The notes: generated by a model from the sequence alone, not told the origin. 40,490 bases of DNA from Stenotrophomonas maltophilia (GCA_002387845.1 DGLB01000080.1:1-40490), one strand, 5' to 3'. Shown: positions 7,901 through 17,073, numbered from the stretch's first letter. A program made the numbers and translations.

Positions 7901-9928
7901 TTACAACAACGGCACCATCAACAATGCCACGATGTTGATGATCTTGATCAACGGATTGATCGCCGGACCAGCGGTGTCCTTGTACGGATCACCCACCGTA
8001 TCGCCGGTCACTGCGGCCTTGTGCGCCTCGCTGCCCTTGCCGCCGAAGTGGCCGTCTTCGATGTACTTCTTGGCATTGTCCCAGGCACCGCCGCCGGTGG
8101 TCATCGAAATGGCCACGAACAGCCCGGTGACGATGGTGCCGATCAGCAACCCGCCGAGCGCGCGCGGCCCCAGCAGCAGGCCAACCACCACCGGCACCGC
8201 GACCGGCAGCAGCGAGGGCACGATCATTTCGCGGATCGCCGAACGGGTCAGCATGTCCACCGCACGGTCATACTGCGGCTTGCCGGTGCCCTGCATGATG
8301 CCGGCGATTTCGCGGAACTGGCGGCGCACTTCCTCCACCACCGCGCCAGCTGCACGGCCCACTGCCTCCATTGCCATCGCACCGAACAGATAAGGGATCA
8401 ATCCCCCGATAAGCAGGCCGATGATCACCGTGTGGTCGGACAGGTCGAAGGTGAACACCTCGCCCGGGTGCGCGGCCTGCAGGTTGTGGGTGTAGTCGGC
8501 AAACAGCACCAGCGCGGCCAATGCCGCTGAGCCGATCGCATAGCCCTTGGTCACCGCCTTGGTGGTGTTGCCGACCGCATCCAGCGGATCGGTGATGTCG
8601 CGGATCTCCGACGGCAGTTCGGCCATCTCGGCGATGCCGCCGGCGTTGTCGGTGATCGGGCCGTAGGCATCCAGCGCCACGATCATGCCCGCCATCGACA
8701 GCATCGAGGTGGCGGCAATCGCGATGCCGTACAGGCCCCCGTGCAGATGCGCCAGCCAGATTGCCGCGCATACCGCGATCACCGGCAGGGCGGTGGATTT
8801 CATGGAAACACCGAGCCCGGCAATGATGTTGGTGCCATGCCCGGTGGTGGACGCCTGCGCCACATGCTGCACCGGCTTGTACTGGGTGCCGGTGTAGTAC
8901 TCGGTGATCCACACGATCAAGCCCGTCAGGATCAGGCCGATCAACGCGCAGATGTACAGATTGAACGCCCCGTGCGCGTTGTCCGGCATCAGCTGCTGGG
9001 TGATCGGGTAGAACGCGATCGCCGCCAGCACCCCGGACACGATCACGCCCTTGTACAGCGCGCCCATGATCGAACCGCCCGGCTTCACCTTGACGAACAG
9101 CGCGCCGATGATTGACGCGATGATCGACACCCCGCCCAGCACCAACGGGTACAGGATCGCGTTGCGCCCGGCCTCGGCCAGCATCAGGCTGCCCAGCAGC
9201 ATGGTGGCGATCACCGTCACCGCGTAGGTTTCGAACAGGTCAGCCGCCATGCCCGCGCAGTCGCCGACGTTGTCACCCACGTTGTCGGCAATCACGGCCG
9301 GATTGCGCGGGTCATCTTCGGGAATGCCGGCTTCGACCTTGCCGACCAGGTCCGCACCGACGTCGGCTCCCTTGGTGAAGATGCCCCCGCCCAGGCGCGC
9401 GAAGATCGAGATCAGCGACGAGCCGAAGGCCAGGCCCACCAGCGCGTGCAGTGCCTGGTCCTGGGCCAGCCCGAGCCGCAGCAGCAATGCGTAGTAACCG
9501 GCCACGCCGAGCAGGCCCAGGCCCACCACCAGCATGCCGGTGATCGCACCGCCCCGGAATGCCACGTCCATCGCCGCGCTCAGCCCATTGCGGGCCGCCT
9601 CGGCGGTGCGCACGTTGGCGCGTACTGACACGTTCATGCCGATGTAGCCAGCCGCGCCGGACAGCACCGCGCCGATCGCAAAACCAGTCGCCGTGTACCA
9701 GCTGAGGAAGATGCCGACCAGCACGAACAGCACCGCGCCGGCGATGCCGATGGTCAGGTATTGACGGTTGAGGTAGGCGCGCGCGCCTTCCTGGATGGCG
9801 GCGGCGATTTCCTGCATGCGGGCATTGCCGGCGGGTTGCCGCAGGATCCAGCGCGCTGAAATGATGCCGAAGAGAATCGCGAGAATGGCGCAGAGCAGCG
9901 CCAGAGAAAGCCCATAACGTTCCAGCAT
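7901..9928 (-). CDS. hppA: Membrane-bound proton-translocating pyrophosphatase, K+-independent type
   Basis: 675 residues from the ATG at 9928, chosen for the GGGAGGGG directly upstream; an earlier in-frame start lacks one. It hydrolyses PPi and pumps H+ across the inner membrane. About 16 membrane segments are expected. The substrate site is clear: GADVGADLVGKVEAG and the paired DNVGDNVGDCAGMAADLFE. In GNTTKAVTKGYAIG the residues Lys457 and Thr460 occupy the positions that are Ala and Gly in K+-dependent enzymes, so this is a K+-independent H+ pump. A PPi-dependent phosphofructokinase is encoded 0.8 kb upstream on the same strand. Confidence 0.95.
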   Translation of the reverse strand: MLERYGLSLALLCAILAILFGIISARWILRQPAGNARMQEIAAAIQEGARAYLNRQYLTIGIAGAVLFVLVGIFLSWYTATGFAIGAVLSGAAGYIGMNVSVRANVRTAEAARNGLSAAMDVAFRGGAITGMLVVGLGLLGVAGYYALLLRLGLAQDQALHALVGLAFGSSLISIFARLGGGIFTKGADVGADLVGKVEAGIPEDDPRNPAVIADNVGDNVGDCAGMAADLFETYAVTVIATMLLGSLMLAEAGRNAILYPLVLGGVSIIASIIGALFVKVKPGGSIMGALYKGVIVSGVLAAIAFYPITQQLMPDNAHGAFNLYICALIGLILTGLIVWITEYYTGTQYKPVQHVAQASTTGHGTNIIAGLGVSMKSTALPVIAVCAAIWLAHLHGGLYGIAIAATSMLSMAGMIVALDAYGPITDNAGGIAEMAELPSEIRDITDPLDAVGNTTKAVTKGYAIGSAALAALVLFADYTHNLQAAHPGEVFTFDLSDHTVIIGLLIGGLIPYLFGAMAMEAVGRAAGAVVEEVRRQFREIAGIMQGTGKPQYDRAVDMLTRSAIREMIVPSLLPVAVPVVVGLLLGPRALGGLLIGTIVTGLFVAISMTTGGGAWDNAKKYIEDGHFGGKGSEAHKAAVTGDTVGDPYKDTAGPAINPLIKIINIVALLMVPLL

Positions 9929-10154
9929 GTCCCCTCCCGGGTGATGGATTGGCATCCAGCGGATGGACGAACCTCACCACGTAAAGGGCACAACGGGCTG
10001 CAACGATGGACCAACCCGATCAGACCGTGCCCGGTCCTCCTGCGTGTGGCTTTGTTCAGCAATCCTGGTGCGACTCCGAGTATGCCCCACCTTCCCACCC
10101 CGTTCATCACTTTCCTGCCAGCCTCCGTCCATTCCCATCCGACCGGAGGCCCCC

Positions 10155-10661
10155 ATGTCCCCTCGCCACCTCCTTCCCTTCGCGCTGCTGGCGTCTGCCT
10201 TCGCTACCCATGCGGCCGACAGCCCCGAGATCAACCGCCCCGCGGGTTCCGCGCAAGCCATCGGTGCCGTGCATACCCTGCGCCAGATTCCGGAGGCCTG
10301 CGCGCGTCTGGAAGGCACCTTCACCGGCGACGCGGCCCAGCCGTATCGCTTCACCGTGGTACGCACCAGCGAGCAGTGCCAGCCGCGCTCGCGCTACGTC
10401 GACTTCGACAAAGCGCAGCCCAGCGCGGCCAAGGGCTGGAAACTCAACGATGTGATCCGCGTGCCCAGCGCGGCCTGCCCGTCGCAGCAGGCGGTGGTCA
10501 GCGTGTGGCGTCTGCCGGTGGACAAGAAGCCCGAGCTGGACGGGCAGGGTCAGTCACGCATCTATCTCGAGGACGCAAAGAAGCAGGCCGCCGCCGGCAA
10601 GACCGCGCAGGTGCCGATGTTTGCGGCGAAGGCCGAAGTGGAGGGCAAGGCCTGCCGGTGA
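10155..10661 (+). CDS. Small exported protein of unknown function
   Basis: 168 residues from the ATG at 10155, with GGAGG at 10145-10149. The first 20 residues form a signal peptide (LLPFALLASAFATHA, cleavage before ADS), so the product is probably periplasmic. The mature part has four cysteines (in EACARLEG, SEQCQPR, AACPSQQ and the C-terminal KACR), which could form two disulfides. I do not recognise the family. It lies between hppA and pfp on the opposite strand and ends in a convergent junction holding a GTAG palindrome. Confidence 0.7.
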   Translation: MSPRHLLPFALLASAFATHAADSPEINRPAGSAQAIGAVHTLRQIPEACARLEGTFTGDAAQPYRFTVVRTSEQCQPRSRYVDFDKAQPSAAKGWKLNDVIRVPSAACPSQQAVVSVWRLPVDKKPELDGQGQSRIYLEDAKKQAAAGKTAQVPMFAAKAEVEGKACR

Positions 10662-10683
10662 TGACGGGATACACGCACACCCC

Positions 10684-10708
10684 GTAGGGACGCGCCATGC
10701 GCGTCCAC
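10684..10708. repeat. GTAG palindrome (SMAG-like REP)
   Basis: GTAG (10684-10687) followed by a GGACGCGC/GCGCGTCC palindrome around CAT. It lies in the convergent gap between the small exported protein and pfp. Confidence 0.7.
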
Positions 10709-10726
10709 GAGGTGCCCGGTCGCGCG

Positions 10727-11983
10727 TCAGGCCTCAAACGCCGGCAGTTTCTTCTTCACCGCCACGTTCTTCAGTGTCACGTACTTCGGCAACCCGTCCG
10801 CCCCATACGGCAACGGCGCTTCGCCCTTGATCAACGGTGACAGATACGCCCGTGCCTTCTCGGTAATGCCAAATCCATCACGGCGAATGAACCCGGCCGG
10901 CATCTTCTTCTCATGGTTGGCCACCTTGTGCAGCGGGGCCGGCTCGATCTTCCAGCGATACGGTTTATCACTGCTGCGCACGATCACCGGCATCACCGCG
11001 TTGTGCCCCTTCAGCGCGTACTCCACCGCCGCCTTGCCCACCGCCTGGGCCTGTTCCCAGTCGGTCTTCGAGGCAACATGCCGCGCCGAGCGCTGCAGAT
11101 AGTCCGGCAGGGTCCAGTGCACCTTGTAGCCCAGCGCATCCTTCACGCGCCCGGCCAGCAGCGAGGCCACGCCGCCCAGCTGCGAATGCCCGAACGCGTC
11201 CTTGCCGCCGCCCGCGTCGGCGACGAACGTGCCATCGGCGGTCTGGATGCCTTCCGAGGCCACCACCACGCAGTTGCCCACGCGTTCCACCACCTGCTTC
11301 ACCTGGGCCAGGAAGGCGGCCTCGTCATAGGCGCGCTCGGGCAGCAGGATGATGTGCGGGGCCTCGTCGGGTCCGTTGCCGGCCAGCCCGGCCGCGGCGG
11401 CCAACCAGCCCGCATGCCGGCCCATCGCCTCGTACACGAACACCTTGGTCGAGGTCTCGGCCATGGCCGCCACGTCCAGCGCGGCCTCGCGCACCGACAC
11501 CGCCGTGTACTTGGCGGCCGAGCCGAAGCCCGGGCAGGTGTCGGTCACCGCCAGGTCGTTGTCGATGGTCTTGGGCACGCCGATGCAGGTCAGGTCGTAG
11601 TTGAACGCTTTGGCCAGCTGCGACACCTTCCAGGCGGTGTCGGCGGAATCGTTGCCGCCGTTGTACAGGAACCAGCGCACGTCATGGGCCTGCAGCACCG
11701 CCAGCAGACGCTCATAGCGGGCCCGGTCGGCGTCCAGCGATTTGAGTTTGTAGCGGCACGAGCCAAAGGCCCCGCCCGGGGTATGCGCCAGCGCGGCGAT
11801 GGCCGCGGCGGTTTCCTTCGAGGTGTCGATCAGCTCTTCACGCAGTGCGCCCAGAATGCCGTTGCGTGCGGCCAAGACCTTGATTCCCTTGGCTCTGGCG
11901 GTGCTGATCACCGCCGAGGCGGTGGCGTTGATGACGGCGGTGACGCCGCCGGACTGGGCATACAGCAGGGTGCCTTTGGACAT
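10727..11983 (-). CDS. pfp: Pyrophosphate-dependent 6-phosphofructokinase
   Basis: 418 residues from the ATG at 11983, which has AAGG about 9 bases upstream; starts at 12013 and 12082 lack a good ribosome site. It catalyses reversible PPi + fructose-6-phosphate to Pi + fructose-1,6-bisphosphate. PPi rather than ATP use follows from GGNDS (residues 109-113), where Asp112 replaces the ATP-type Gly, and from PKTIDND (137-143), where Lys138 replaces the ATP-type Gly. Xanthomonads are known to use this enzyme in place of an ATP-PFK. It is divergent from adk and near hppA, so the neighbourhood handles PPi and adenylate energy currency. Confidence 0.93.
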   Translation of the reverse strand: MSKGTLLYAQSGGVTAVINATASAVISTARAKGIKVLAARNGILGALREELIDTSKETAAAIAALAHTPGGAFGSCRYKLKSLDADRARYERLLAVLQAHDVRWFLYNGGNDSADTAWKVSQLAKAFNYDLTCIGVPKTIDNDLAVTDTCPGFGSAAKYTAVSVREAALDVAAMAETSTKVFVYEAMGRHAGWLAAAAGLAGNGPDEAPHIILLPERAYDEAAFLAQVKQVVERVGNCVVVASEGIQTADGTFVADAGGGKDAFGHSQLGGVASLLAGRVKDALGYKVHWTLPDYLQRSARHVASKTDWEQAQAVGKAAVEYALKGHNAVMPVIVRSSDKPYRWKIEPAPLHKVANHEKKMPAGFIRRDGFGITEKARAYLSPLIKGEAPLPYGADGLPKYVTLKNVAVKKKLPAFEA

Positions 11984-12125
11984 GGTGCGACCTTGGTCGG
12001 GGGAGGAGGACATTGCAGGGACATTACCCGGATGAGGTAAAGTGCGTGTATTGCGGTGCAGCGTGAACGTGGGCTTTCCCACGGCGCGCTTACCCTTCCT
12101 TTTTTACCAAGTTGGAGTCAGGTTG

Positions 12126-12689
12126 ATGCGATTGGTTCTGTTGGGACCGCCCGGTTCGGGCAAGGGGACACAGGCGACGCGCCTGAAGGACAAGCTGGGC
12201 CTGGCCCATATTTCCACCGGCGACATGCTGCGCGCGGAAATTTCGGCGGGTTCGGAACTGGGCAAGCAGGCCAAGGCGGTCATGGACGCGGGCAATCTCG
12301 TTTCCGACGAGATTCTGCTGGGCATGCTGGAATCGCGCCTGTCCCAGGCCGATGTGGCCAAGGGCTTCATTCTCGACGGCTACCCGCGTAACGTGGCCCA
12401 GGCCAACGCGCTGGATGCCCTGCTGGCCAAGATCGGCCAGCCGCTGGATGCCGTGGTGCAGCTGGACGTGGCCACCGACCTGCTGGTGCAGCGCATCGCC
12501 GGCCGTGCCGCCGAACAGGGCCGTGCCGATGACAATCCGGAATCGGTGCGCAACCGCCTGAACGTCTACAACGAGCAGACCGCCCCGGTGGTGGACTTCT
12601 ACGCCGGTCGCGGCACGCTGGAGCGTGTGGACGGCGTGGGTGAGCTGGACGAAGTGGAAGCGCGCATTCACAAGGCAATCAAGGCCTGA
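12126..12689 (+). CDS. adk: Adenylate kinase, short form
   Basis: 187 residues from the ATG at 12126, with GGAG at 12114-12117. It converts AMP + ATP to 2 ADP in the cytoplasm. Visible motifs are the P-loop GPPGSGKGT (residues 7-15), the AMP-binding STGDMLR, the hallmark FILDGYPRN, and the LID arginines (QRIAGRAAEQGRADDNPESVRNR). The LID lacks the four-cysteine zinc site and the long insert, so this is the short-LID type common in xanthomonads. It is transcribed away from pfp across a 142-bp shared promoter region. Confidence 0.95.
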   Translation: MRLVLLGPPGSGKGTQATRLKDKLGLAHISTGDMLRAEISAGSELGKQAKAVMDAGNLVSDEILLGMLESRLSQADVAKGFILDGYPRNVAQANALDALLAKIGQPLDAVVQLDVATDLLVQRIAGRAAEQGRADDNPESVRNRLNVYNEQTAPVVDFYAGRGTLERVDGVGELDEVEARIHKAIKA

Positions 12690-12697
12690 TGCGGCGG

Positions 12698-12717
12698 GGC
12701 GCTGCTACGGCAGCGCC
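12698..12717 (+). terminator. First hairpin after adk, TACG tetraloop
   Basis: Perfect 8-bp stem (12698-12705 with 12710-12717) closed by C-TACG-G, an extra-stable tetraloop of the UNCG type, 9 bp after the adk stop. There is no T-run. Confidence 0.5.
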
Positions 12718-12723
12718 AACGTC

Positions 12724-12770
12724 CTACACCTGCACGCCCAGCCCGGGGAAGGGCTGGGCGTGCGGTGTAG
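12724..12770 (+). terminator. Second, very strong hairpin after adk
   Basis: Arms 12724-12744 and 12751-12770 make 20 base pairs with one bulged base (12731) and a 6-base loop. Without a following T-run it may act as an mRNA 3'-end stabiliser or a Rho-assisted stop. The rest of the 322-bp gap to mpl (12771-13011) holds no gene I can support. Confidence 0.55.
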
Positions 12771-13011
12771 AACCAGCGAGCGGGCTTGCTCAGAGCCCCA
12801 CAACATGAGCCCCCCTGGGGATTGGCCTCTTGGGGAGTAGGACCGATGGGGGTATTGCGGCTGGCGACGTGAATTGTGTCCGTCTTCACAGTACAGCGGT
12901 ATCGGGGATTCCCTTACACAGCTCAGATTTTCCCTACGCAGCCTCGCCGGGCGTGGCTGGGACCTCCGGAGCCATTCACCCTCCGCATTGATGATCGGCG
13001 ACAATCGGCTG

Positions 13012-14373
13012 ATGAGCACCATTCATATCCTTGGAATTGCCGGCACCTTCATGGGCGGCGTGGCCGCGCTGGCGCGGGAACTGGGCCATACGGTCCGTGG
13101 CAGCGACCAGGCGATCTACCCGCCGATGTCCACCCAGCTCGAGCAGTTGGGGATCACCCTCGACCCCGGCTACCGGGCCGACAGCGTCGCCGCCGACTGC
13201 GACGAGGTGGTGGTCGGCAACGCCCTGTCGCGTGGCAACCCGGCGGTGGAAGCCGTGCTGGACGCCGGACAGCGCTACATTTCCGGGGCGCAGTGGCTGG
13301 CCGAACAGGTGCTGCCGGGCCGCGACACCCTGGCCGTGGCTGGCACCCATGGCAAGACCACCACCACCACCATTCTTACCTGGCTGCTGCAGGCTGCCGG
13401 CCGTGAACCGGGCTTTCTGATCGGCGGCGTTGCCGAGGACTTCGGCGTGTCCGCCCGCGCCGGGCAGGGCCGGGAGTTCGTCGTCGAAGCCGACGAATAT
13501 GACACCGCCTTCTTCGACAAACGCAGCAAGTTCGTGCACTACCGGCCGCTCGTGGCCATCCTGAACAACCTGGAATACGACCACGCCGACATCTTCCCGG
13601 ACGTGGCCGCGATCCAGCGCCAGTTCCACCATCTGGTGCGTACGGTGCCTGCCCGTGGCCGCCTGATCGTCAACGGCGAGGATGCCTACCTGGCCGAGGT
13701 GCTGGCGATGGGCTGCTGGACCCGGGTGGAGCGCTTCGGGTTTGATCCCGCGCTGGAGTGGCATGCCGAACTGGTGCACGCCGACGGCAGCGCCTTCATC
13801 GTCCACCATCGTGGCGTGGCGGTGGGCCAGGTGAACTGGCCGCTGCTCGGTCGGCACAATGTGCTCAACGGCCTGGCGGCACTGGCCGCTGCGCACGCGG
13901 TGGGGGTTGATCCGGTCACCGTGATTCCCGCGCTGGCGCAGTTCCGCAGCGTGAAGCGCCGCCTGGAAGTGATCGGCACGGCACGCGACATCACCGTCTA
14001 CGACGACTTCGCCCATCATCCCACCGCCATCCGCACCACGCTGGAAGGCCTGCGTGCCAAGGTCGGTGCGGCGCGCATCGTGGTGGCGATGGAGCCGCGC
14101 AGCAATTCCATGCGCCTGGGGGCGCACGCCGACGCGCTGGCCCCTTCGCTGGACGGGGCCGACGCGGTGGTGTTCCTGCACCGGCCCGAACTGGCCTGGG
14201 ACGCGGCCAAGGTGATCGCTGCGGTGCAGGGCGACGCCCATGCCGTGCCCGATACCGACGCGCTGCTGGCACAGCTGGGCACCATCGCCCAGCCGGGTGA
14301 CCATGTGGTGTTCATGTCCAACGGCGGCTTCGACGGCGCGCCGCGCCGCTTCCTGGCCCAGTTGCAGGGCTGA
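13012..14373 (+). CDS. mpl: UDP-N-acetylmuramate:L-alanyl-gamma-D-glutamyl-meso-diaminopimelate ligase
   Basis: 453 residues from the ATG at 13012 (MSTIHILGIAGTFMGG); upstream in-frame codons are not family-like. This Mur-ligase relative re-attaches recycled murein tripeptide to UDP-MurNAc in the cytoplasm. Order of parts: N-terminal UDP-binding Rossmann segment (LGIAGTFMGGVAALARELGH), ATP loop GTHGKTTTTT (from residue 111), central EADEYDTAFFDKRSKFVHYRP typical of Mpl, RHNVLNGLAALAAA, and a C-terminal YDDFAHHPTAI. A GACAAT box at 13000-13005 lies six bases from the start, hinting at a leaderless message. The Lon-domain gene follows after 5 bp, so they are likely co-transcribed. Confidence 0.95.
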   Translation: MSTIHILGIAGTFMGGVAALARELGHTVRGSDQAIYPPMSTQLEQLGITLDPGYRADSVAADCDEVVVGNALSRGNPAVEAVLDAGQRYISGAQWLAEQVLPGRDTLAVAGTHGKTTTTTILTWLLQAAGREPGFLIGGVAEDFGVSARAGQGREFVVEADEYDTAFFDKRSKFVHYRPLVAILNNLEYDHADIFPDVAAIQRQFHHLVRTVPARGRLIVNGEDAYLAEVLAMGCWTRVERFGFDPALEWHAELVHADGSAFIVHHRGVAVGQVNWPLLGRHNVLNGLAALAAAHAVGVDPVTVIPALAQFRSVKRRLEVIGTARDITVYDDFAHHPTAIRTTLEGLRAKVGAARIVVAMEPRSNSMRLGAHADALAPSLDGADAVVFLHRPELAWDAAKVIAAVQGDAHAVPDTDALLAQLGTIAQPGDHVVFMSNGGFDGAPRRFLAQLQG

Positions 14374-14378
14374 GCGGC

Positions 14379-14957
14379 ATGACCGAGACGACCTCGCTGC
14401 CGCTGTTCCCGCTGCATGCGGTGCTGCTGCCCGGTGCCTCGCTGACCTTGCGGGTGTTCGAGCGGCGCTACCTGGACATGGTGCGCGAATGCAGCCGCAA
14501 TGAAACCGGCTTCGGCATCTGCCTCATTCTGCAGGGCGAGGAAGTGGGTGCCCCGGCAACCCCGGCAGCACACGGTGTGGAAGCACGCATCGTTGACTTC
14601 GACGTGGGTCCGGATGGCGTTCTGGTGCTGACCCTGCGCGGGCACCGTCGCTTCCATGTGGACCAGGTGCGGGTGCGCGACAATGGGCTGATCGTGGCTG
14701 AGGTGCAGTGGGCCGAGCCGGACAGCGACGATGAACTGCGCCCCGAGCACGCGCTGCTTTCCACCGTGCTGGAGCACATCATCGAGCAGGCCGGCAATCC
14801 GTATGCGCCCAAGGTGCCGATGCTGCTCGACCAGGCCGCCTGGGTCGGCTGGAAGCTGGCCGAGCTGATGCCGCTGGAGGAATCGCAGCGACTGCAGTTA
14901 TTACAGCGCGACGATCCACATCAGCGGCTGGACGATCTGTTGGGGTGGATTCCGTAG
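14379..14957 (+). CDS. Lon protease substrate-binding (LON_N) domain protein
   Basis: 192 residues, all accounted for by the LON N-terminal domain: the family opening LPLFPLHAVLLPGASLTLRVFERRYLDMV, the middle EARIVDFDVGPDGVLVLTLRGHRRFHV, and a helical end. There is no AAA+ or protease part, so it is a stand-alone LON-domain protein; its role is unknown, presumably substrate or partner binding in the cytoplasm. It starts 5 bp after mpl. Its TAG stop codon (14955-14957) is also the TAG of a GTAG repeat head, so the repeat defines the end of the protein. Confidence 0.87.
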   Translation: MTETTSLPLFPLHAVLLPGASLTLRVFERRYLDMVRECSRNETGFGICLILQGEEVGAPATPAAHGVEARIVDFDVGPDGVLVLTLRGHRRFHVDQVRVRDNGLIVAEVQWAEPDSDDELRPEHALLSTVLEHIIEQAGNPYAPKVPMLLDQAAWVGWKLAELMPLEESQRLQLLQRDDPHQRLDDLLGWIP

Positions 14958-14978
14958 GGACACGCCATGCGTGTCCAA
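14954..14978. repeat. GTAG palindrome overlapping a stop codon
   Basis: GTAG (14954-14957) followed by a GGACACGC/GCGTGTCC palindrome around CAT, in the convergent gap between the LON-domain gene and the DedA/PAP2 gene. Confidence 0.7.
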
Positions 14979-14982
14979 CGGA

Positions 14983-16974
14983 TCAATCGGTCCGCACCCG
15001 CAACACCGGCGTCTTCGATTCCGGATGCTGATCAACGGCGTGCGGCAATGCTTCCACCGCTTCACGCACCGCATTCAACGACGGATCAATGCCGCGCATC
15101 GGATGCCACATGCCGATCAGGCTGAAGTGCTGTTCGTAGCGCAGCGTCTGCGCGCTGCCCAGCCACAGCGGCTGCTGGCCCGGCATCAACACCGCCTGCG
15201 CCGGCCACAACCGCAGTGCATAGATTTCCTCCGGCGCATTGCCGGCCCGGATCATCAGCAGCGACTCGACCTTGGTGTCCAGCGTGGCCGGCAGCACCGG
15301 CACTTCTTCCGGTGCGGCGGATTTATCCAGCATCAGCAGCGCTTCTTCCCAGCCTGCCTGCGGCTGCACATGCCATCCCTGGGCCTCCAGGCGCTCGCGC
15401 AGCGGATCCAGCGGGCCGGCCACCTGCACGTCCAGCGGCCAGCGCTGGTCGTCGTCGAACTCATTGCGGCGTGCCGGCTGCTCGCGCCAGCCGCCGTCCC
15501 ACCAGGCCTGCGCGGTCAACGTGACCGGCGCGGGCTGGGCCGGCTCGAAACGCTCCAGCTTGACCGGAATGTTGCGCGGCGCGTACCACAACGCCGCCGC
15601 CGCGAAGGTGCCGTAGAACAGCCACGACACCGGTTTGACCCAGAACGAGCGGTTGAAGCGGCGGCGGTAGGCAATGCCCAGCACCAGCAGCCAGAAGATG
15701 CCGAACAACATGCCGCCGATGACGTCGCTGAGCCAGTGCGCGCCCAGGTAGATGCGGGCGAAGCCGATCAGGCTGACCACGACGCCCGACAGCAGGTACG
15801 GCCATACCCGCGTGCGGCCCGGCAGCTCGCGCCCGATCAGCACCGCGAAGAAACCGAAGGTGATGGTGGCCATGGTGACCGACACCGACGGGAAGCCGAA
15901 GCCGCTGCTGGCATTCGGCGGACGCACCACGTCGACGGTGGTGCCCAGCAGTTCGGTCAGCGCATAGCCGAACGCCAGCGCGGCCAGCCAGTGCCCGGCC
16001 GCCATCCAGCGCCGCCGCCAGATCAGATAGGCCATGCCTGCCGCCGTGGCCGGCATCAGCACCTGCCACGCGCCCAGCGAGGCCAGCGCGGCCATCGGGT
16101 AGTCCGCCAGCGGGTTGCGCAGCGCCAGCATGGCTTCGTGCACGGCCAGGTCCAGCGCCAGCGGTTCACCGTGCGCCACCACGGCCATCAACAGCGCGAA
16201 CCAGCACCAGCCGAGCAACAGCAGCATCAGCGCCAGCATCGCCAGCGGCACCGATTCGCGCCGCTGCGGGTCGAACACGGCCACCGAATAGCGGCCCAGC
16301 GTGGGGTGACGCTGGTACCAGCGCAGCAGCCCGGCCAGCCAGCTGTCCATGCGCGCGGCCGACCAGCGGTAGCCGTACAGCACGATTGCCCAGACCACCC
16401 CCAGCACCACGCCGACCAGTGCCAGCACCAGCACCAGCCGGCCGGCCACGGCCGCCACCGCGTCATAGGCCTCGCCCAGCACCCAGCCCGGGGCCAGGAA
16501 CAGCAGCGCCCAGCTGATCGCGGCAATGCTGCTGGCCTGCAGGTAGCGCGGCACCGGCATTTTCATCATGCCGGCGATGGCCGGCACGAACGGGCGGATC
16601 GCCCCCACGTAGCGGGCGACCAGGATGCTCTTGAACGCATTGCGGCGGAACATGATCTCGCCGCGGTCCAGCAACTGGGGATAGCGACTGAACGGCCAGA
16701 TGCCGCGCAACCGGTTGCCCCAGCGGCGCCCGACCCAGTAGCTGAGCGCATCGCCGGCCAGGGCGCCCAGCGCCGTGCAGGCCACCGCGTACGGGCCGGA
16801 GATCTGGCCCAGGCCGATCAGCACGCCCACCGCGAACAGCAGCGGCAGCGCCGGCACGATCGCGCCCAGAATGATGACCGCATCGCAGAAGGCGATGAGG
16901 AAGACGACCGCGCCGGCAAGCACGGGGTGAGCTGCGATCCACGCAAGCGTGGCATCGATCCATGAAGAGTCCAT
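14983..16974 (-). CDS. DedA / PAP2 / LssY-like fusion membrane protein
   Basis: 663 residues from the ATG at 16974 (MDSSWIDATLAWIAAHPVL). The N-terminal third is a DedA-family membrane domain (FLIAFCDAVIILGAIVPALP; GDALSYWVGRRWGNRLRG; ILVARYVGAIRPFVPAIAG). The middle is a PAP2-type phosphatase fold, and the last ~180 residues resemble the LssY C-terminal domain (WLGSAQTLRYEQHFSLIGMWHPMRGIDPSLN). It probably acts on lipid phosphates or their transport in the inner membrane. PAP2 motif 3 is intact (ARIYLGAHWLSDV, His413), but motif 2, normally PSGH, reads Pro362-Ser-Val-Ser, so the Gly and catalytic-acid His are missing. Activity is therefore doubtful. Confidence 0.88.
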   Translation of the reverse strand: MDSSWIDATLAWIAAHPVLAGAVVFLIAFCDAVIILGAIVPALPLLFAVGVLIGLGQISGPYAVACTALGALAGDALSYWVGRRWGNRLRGIWPFSRYPQLLDRGEIMFRRNAFKSILVARYVGAIRPFVPAIAGMMKMPVPRYLQASSIAAISWALLFLAPGWVLGEAYDAVAAVAGRLVLVLALVGVVLGVVWAIVLYGYRWSAARMDSWLAGLLRWYQRHPTLGRYSVAVFDPQRRESVPLAMLALMLLLLGWCWFALLMAVVAHGEPLALDLAVHEAMLALRNPLADYPMAALASLGAWQVLMPATAAGMAYLIWRRRWMAAGHWLAALAFGYALTELLGTTVDVVRPPNASSGFGFPSVSVTMATITFGFFAVLIGRELPGRTRVWPYLLSGVVVSLIGFARIYLGAHWLSDVIGGMLFGIFWLLVLGIAYRRRFNRSFWVKPVSWLFYGTFAAAALWYAPRNIPVKLERFEPAQPAPVTLTAQAWWDGGWREQPARRNEFDDDQRWPLDVQVAGPLDPLRERLEAQGWHVQPQAGWEEALLMLDKSAAPEEVPVLPATLDTKVESLLMIRAGNAPEEIYALRLWPAQAVLMPGQQPLWLGSAQTLRYEQHFSLIGMWHPMRGIDPSLNAVREAVEALPHAVDQHPESKTPVLRVRTD

Positions 16975-17061
16975 CGGCGGATTATAGGGGGGCAACACTG
17001 ACTGGCTGCCACCGGTGTGCTCCGAAACGACGTCATCTGCCGGCAATGAACGTGAACCGCC

Positions 17062-17067
17062 TAGAAT
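17062..17067 (+). promoter_or_regulatory. -10 box TAGAAT placed for a leaderless message
   Basis: TAGAAT ends six bases before the ATG at 17074, so transcription would start at the start codon. No convincing -35 box at 16-18 bp. The same TAGAAT hexamer precedes several other genes in the window. Confidence 0.4.
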
Positions 17068-17073
17068 GGCGGC

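Noticed and set aside
12874..13011. 46-codon N-terminal extension of Mpl
   Set aside because: Mpl proteins begin at the HILGIAGTFMGG strand; the extension has no family match.
12771..13011. CTTGGGGAG near 12820 as a fourth ECF site before mpl
   Set aside because: No CGTC lies 14 bp downstream, and mpl is a murein-recycling gene with no link to heme.
14971..16965. 664-codon His/Gln/Arg-rich frame opposite the DedA/PAP2 gene
   Set aside because: Composition is typical of a GC-driven shadow; the membrane protein on the other strand is clearly real.
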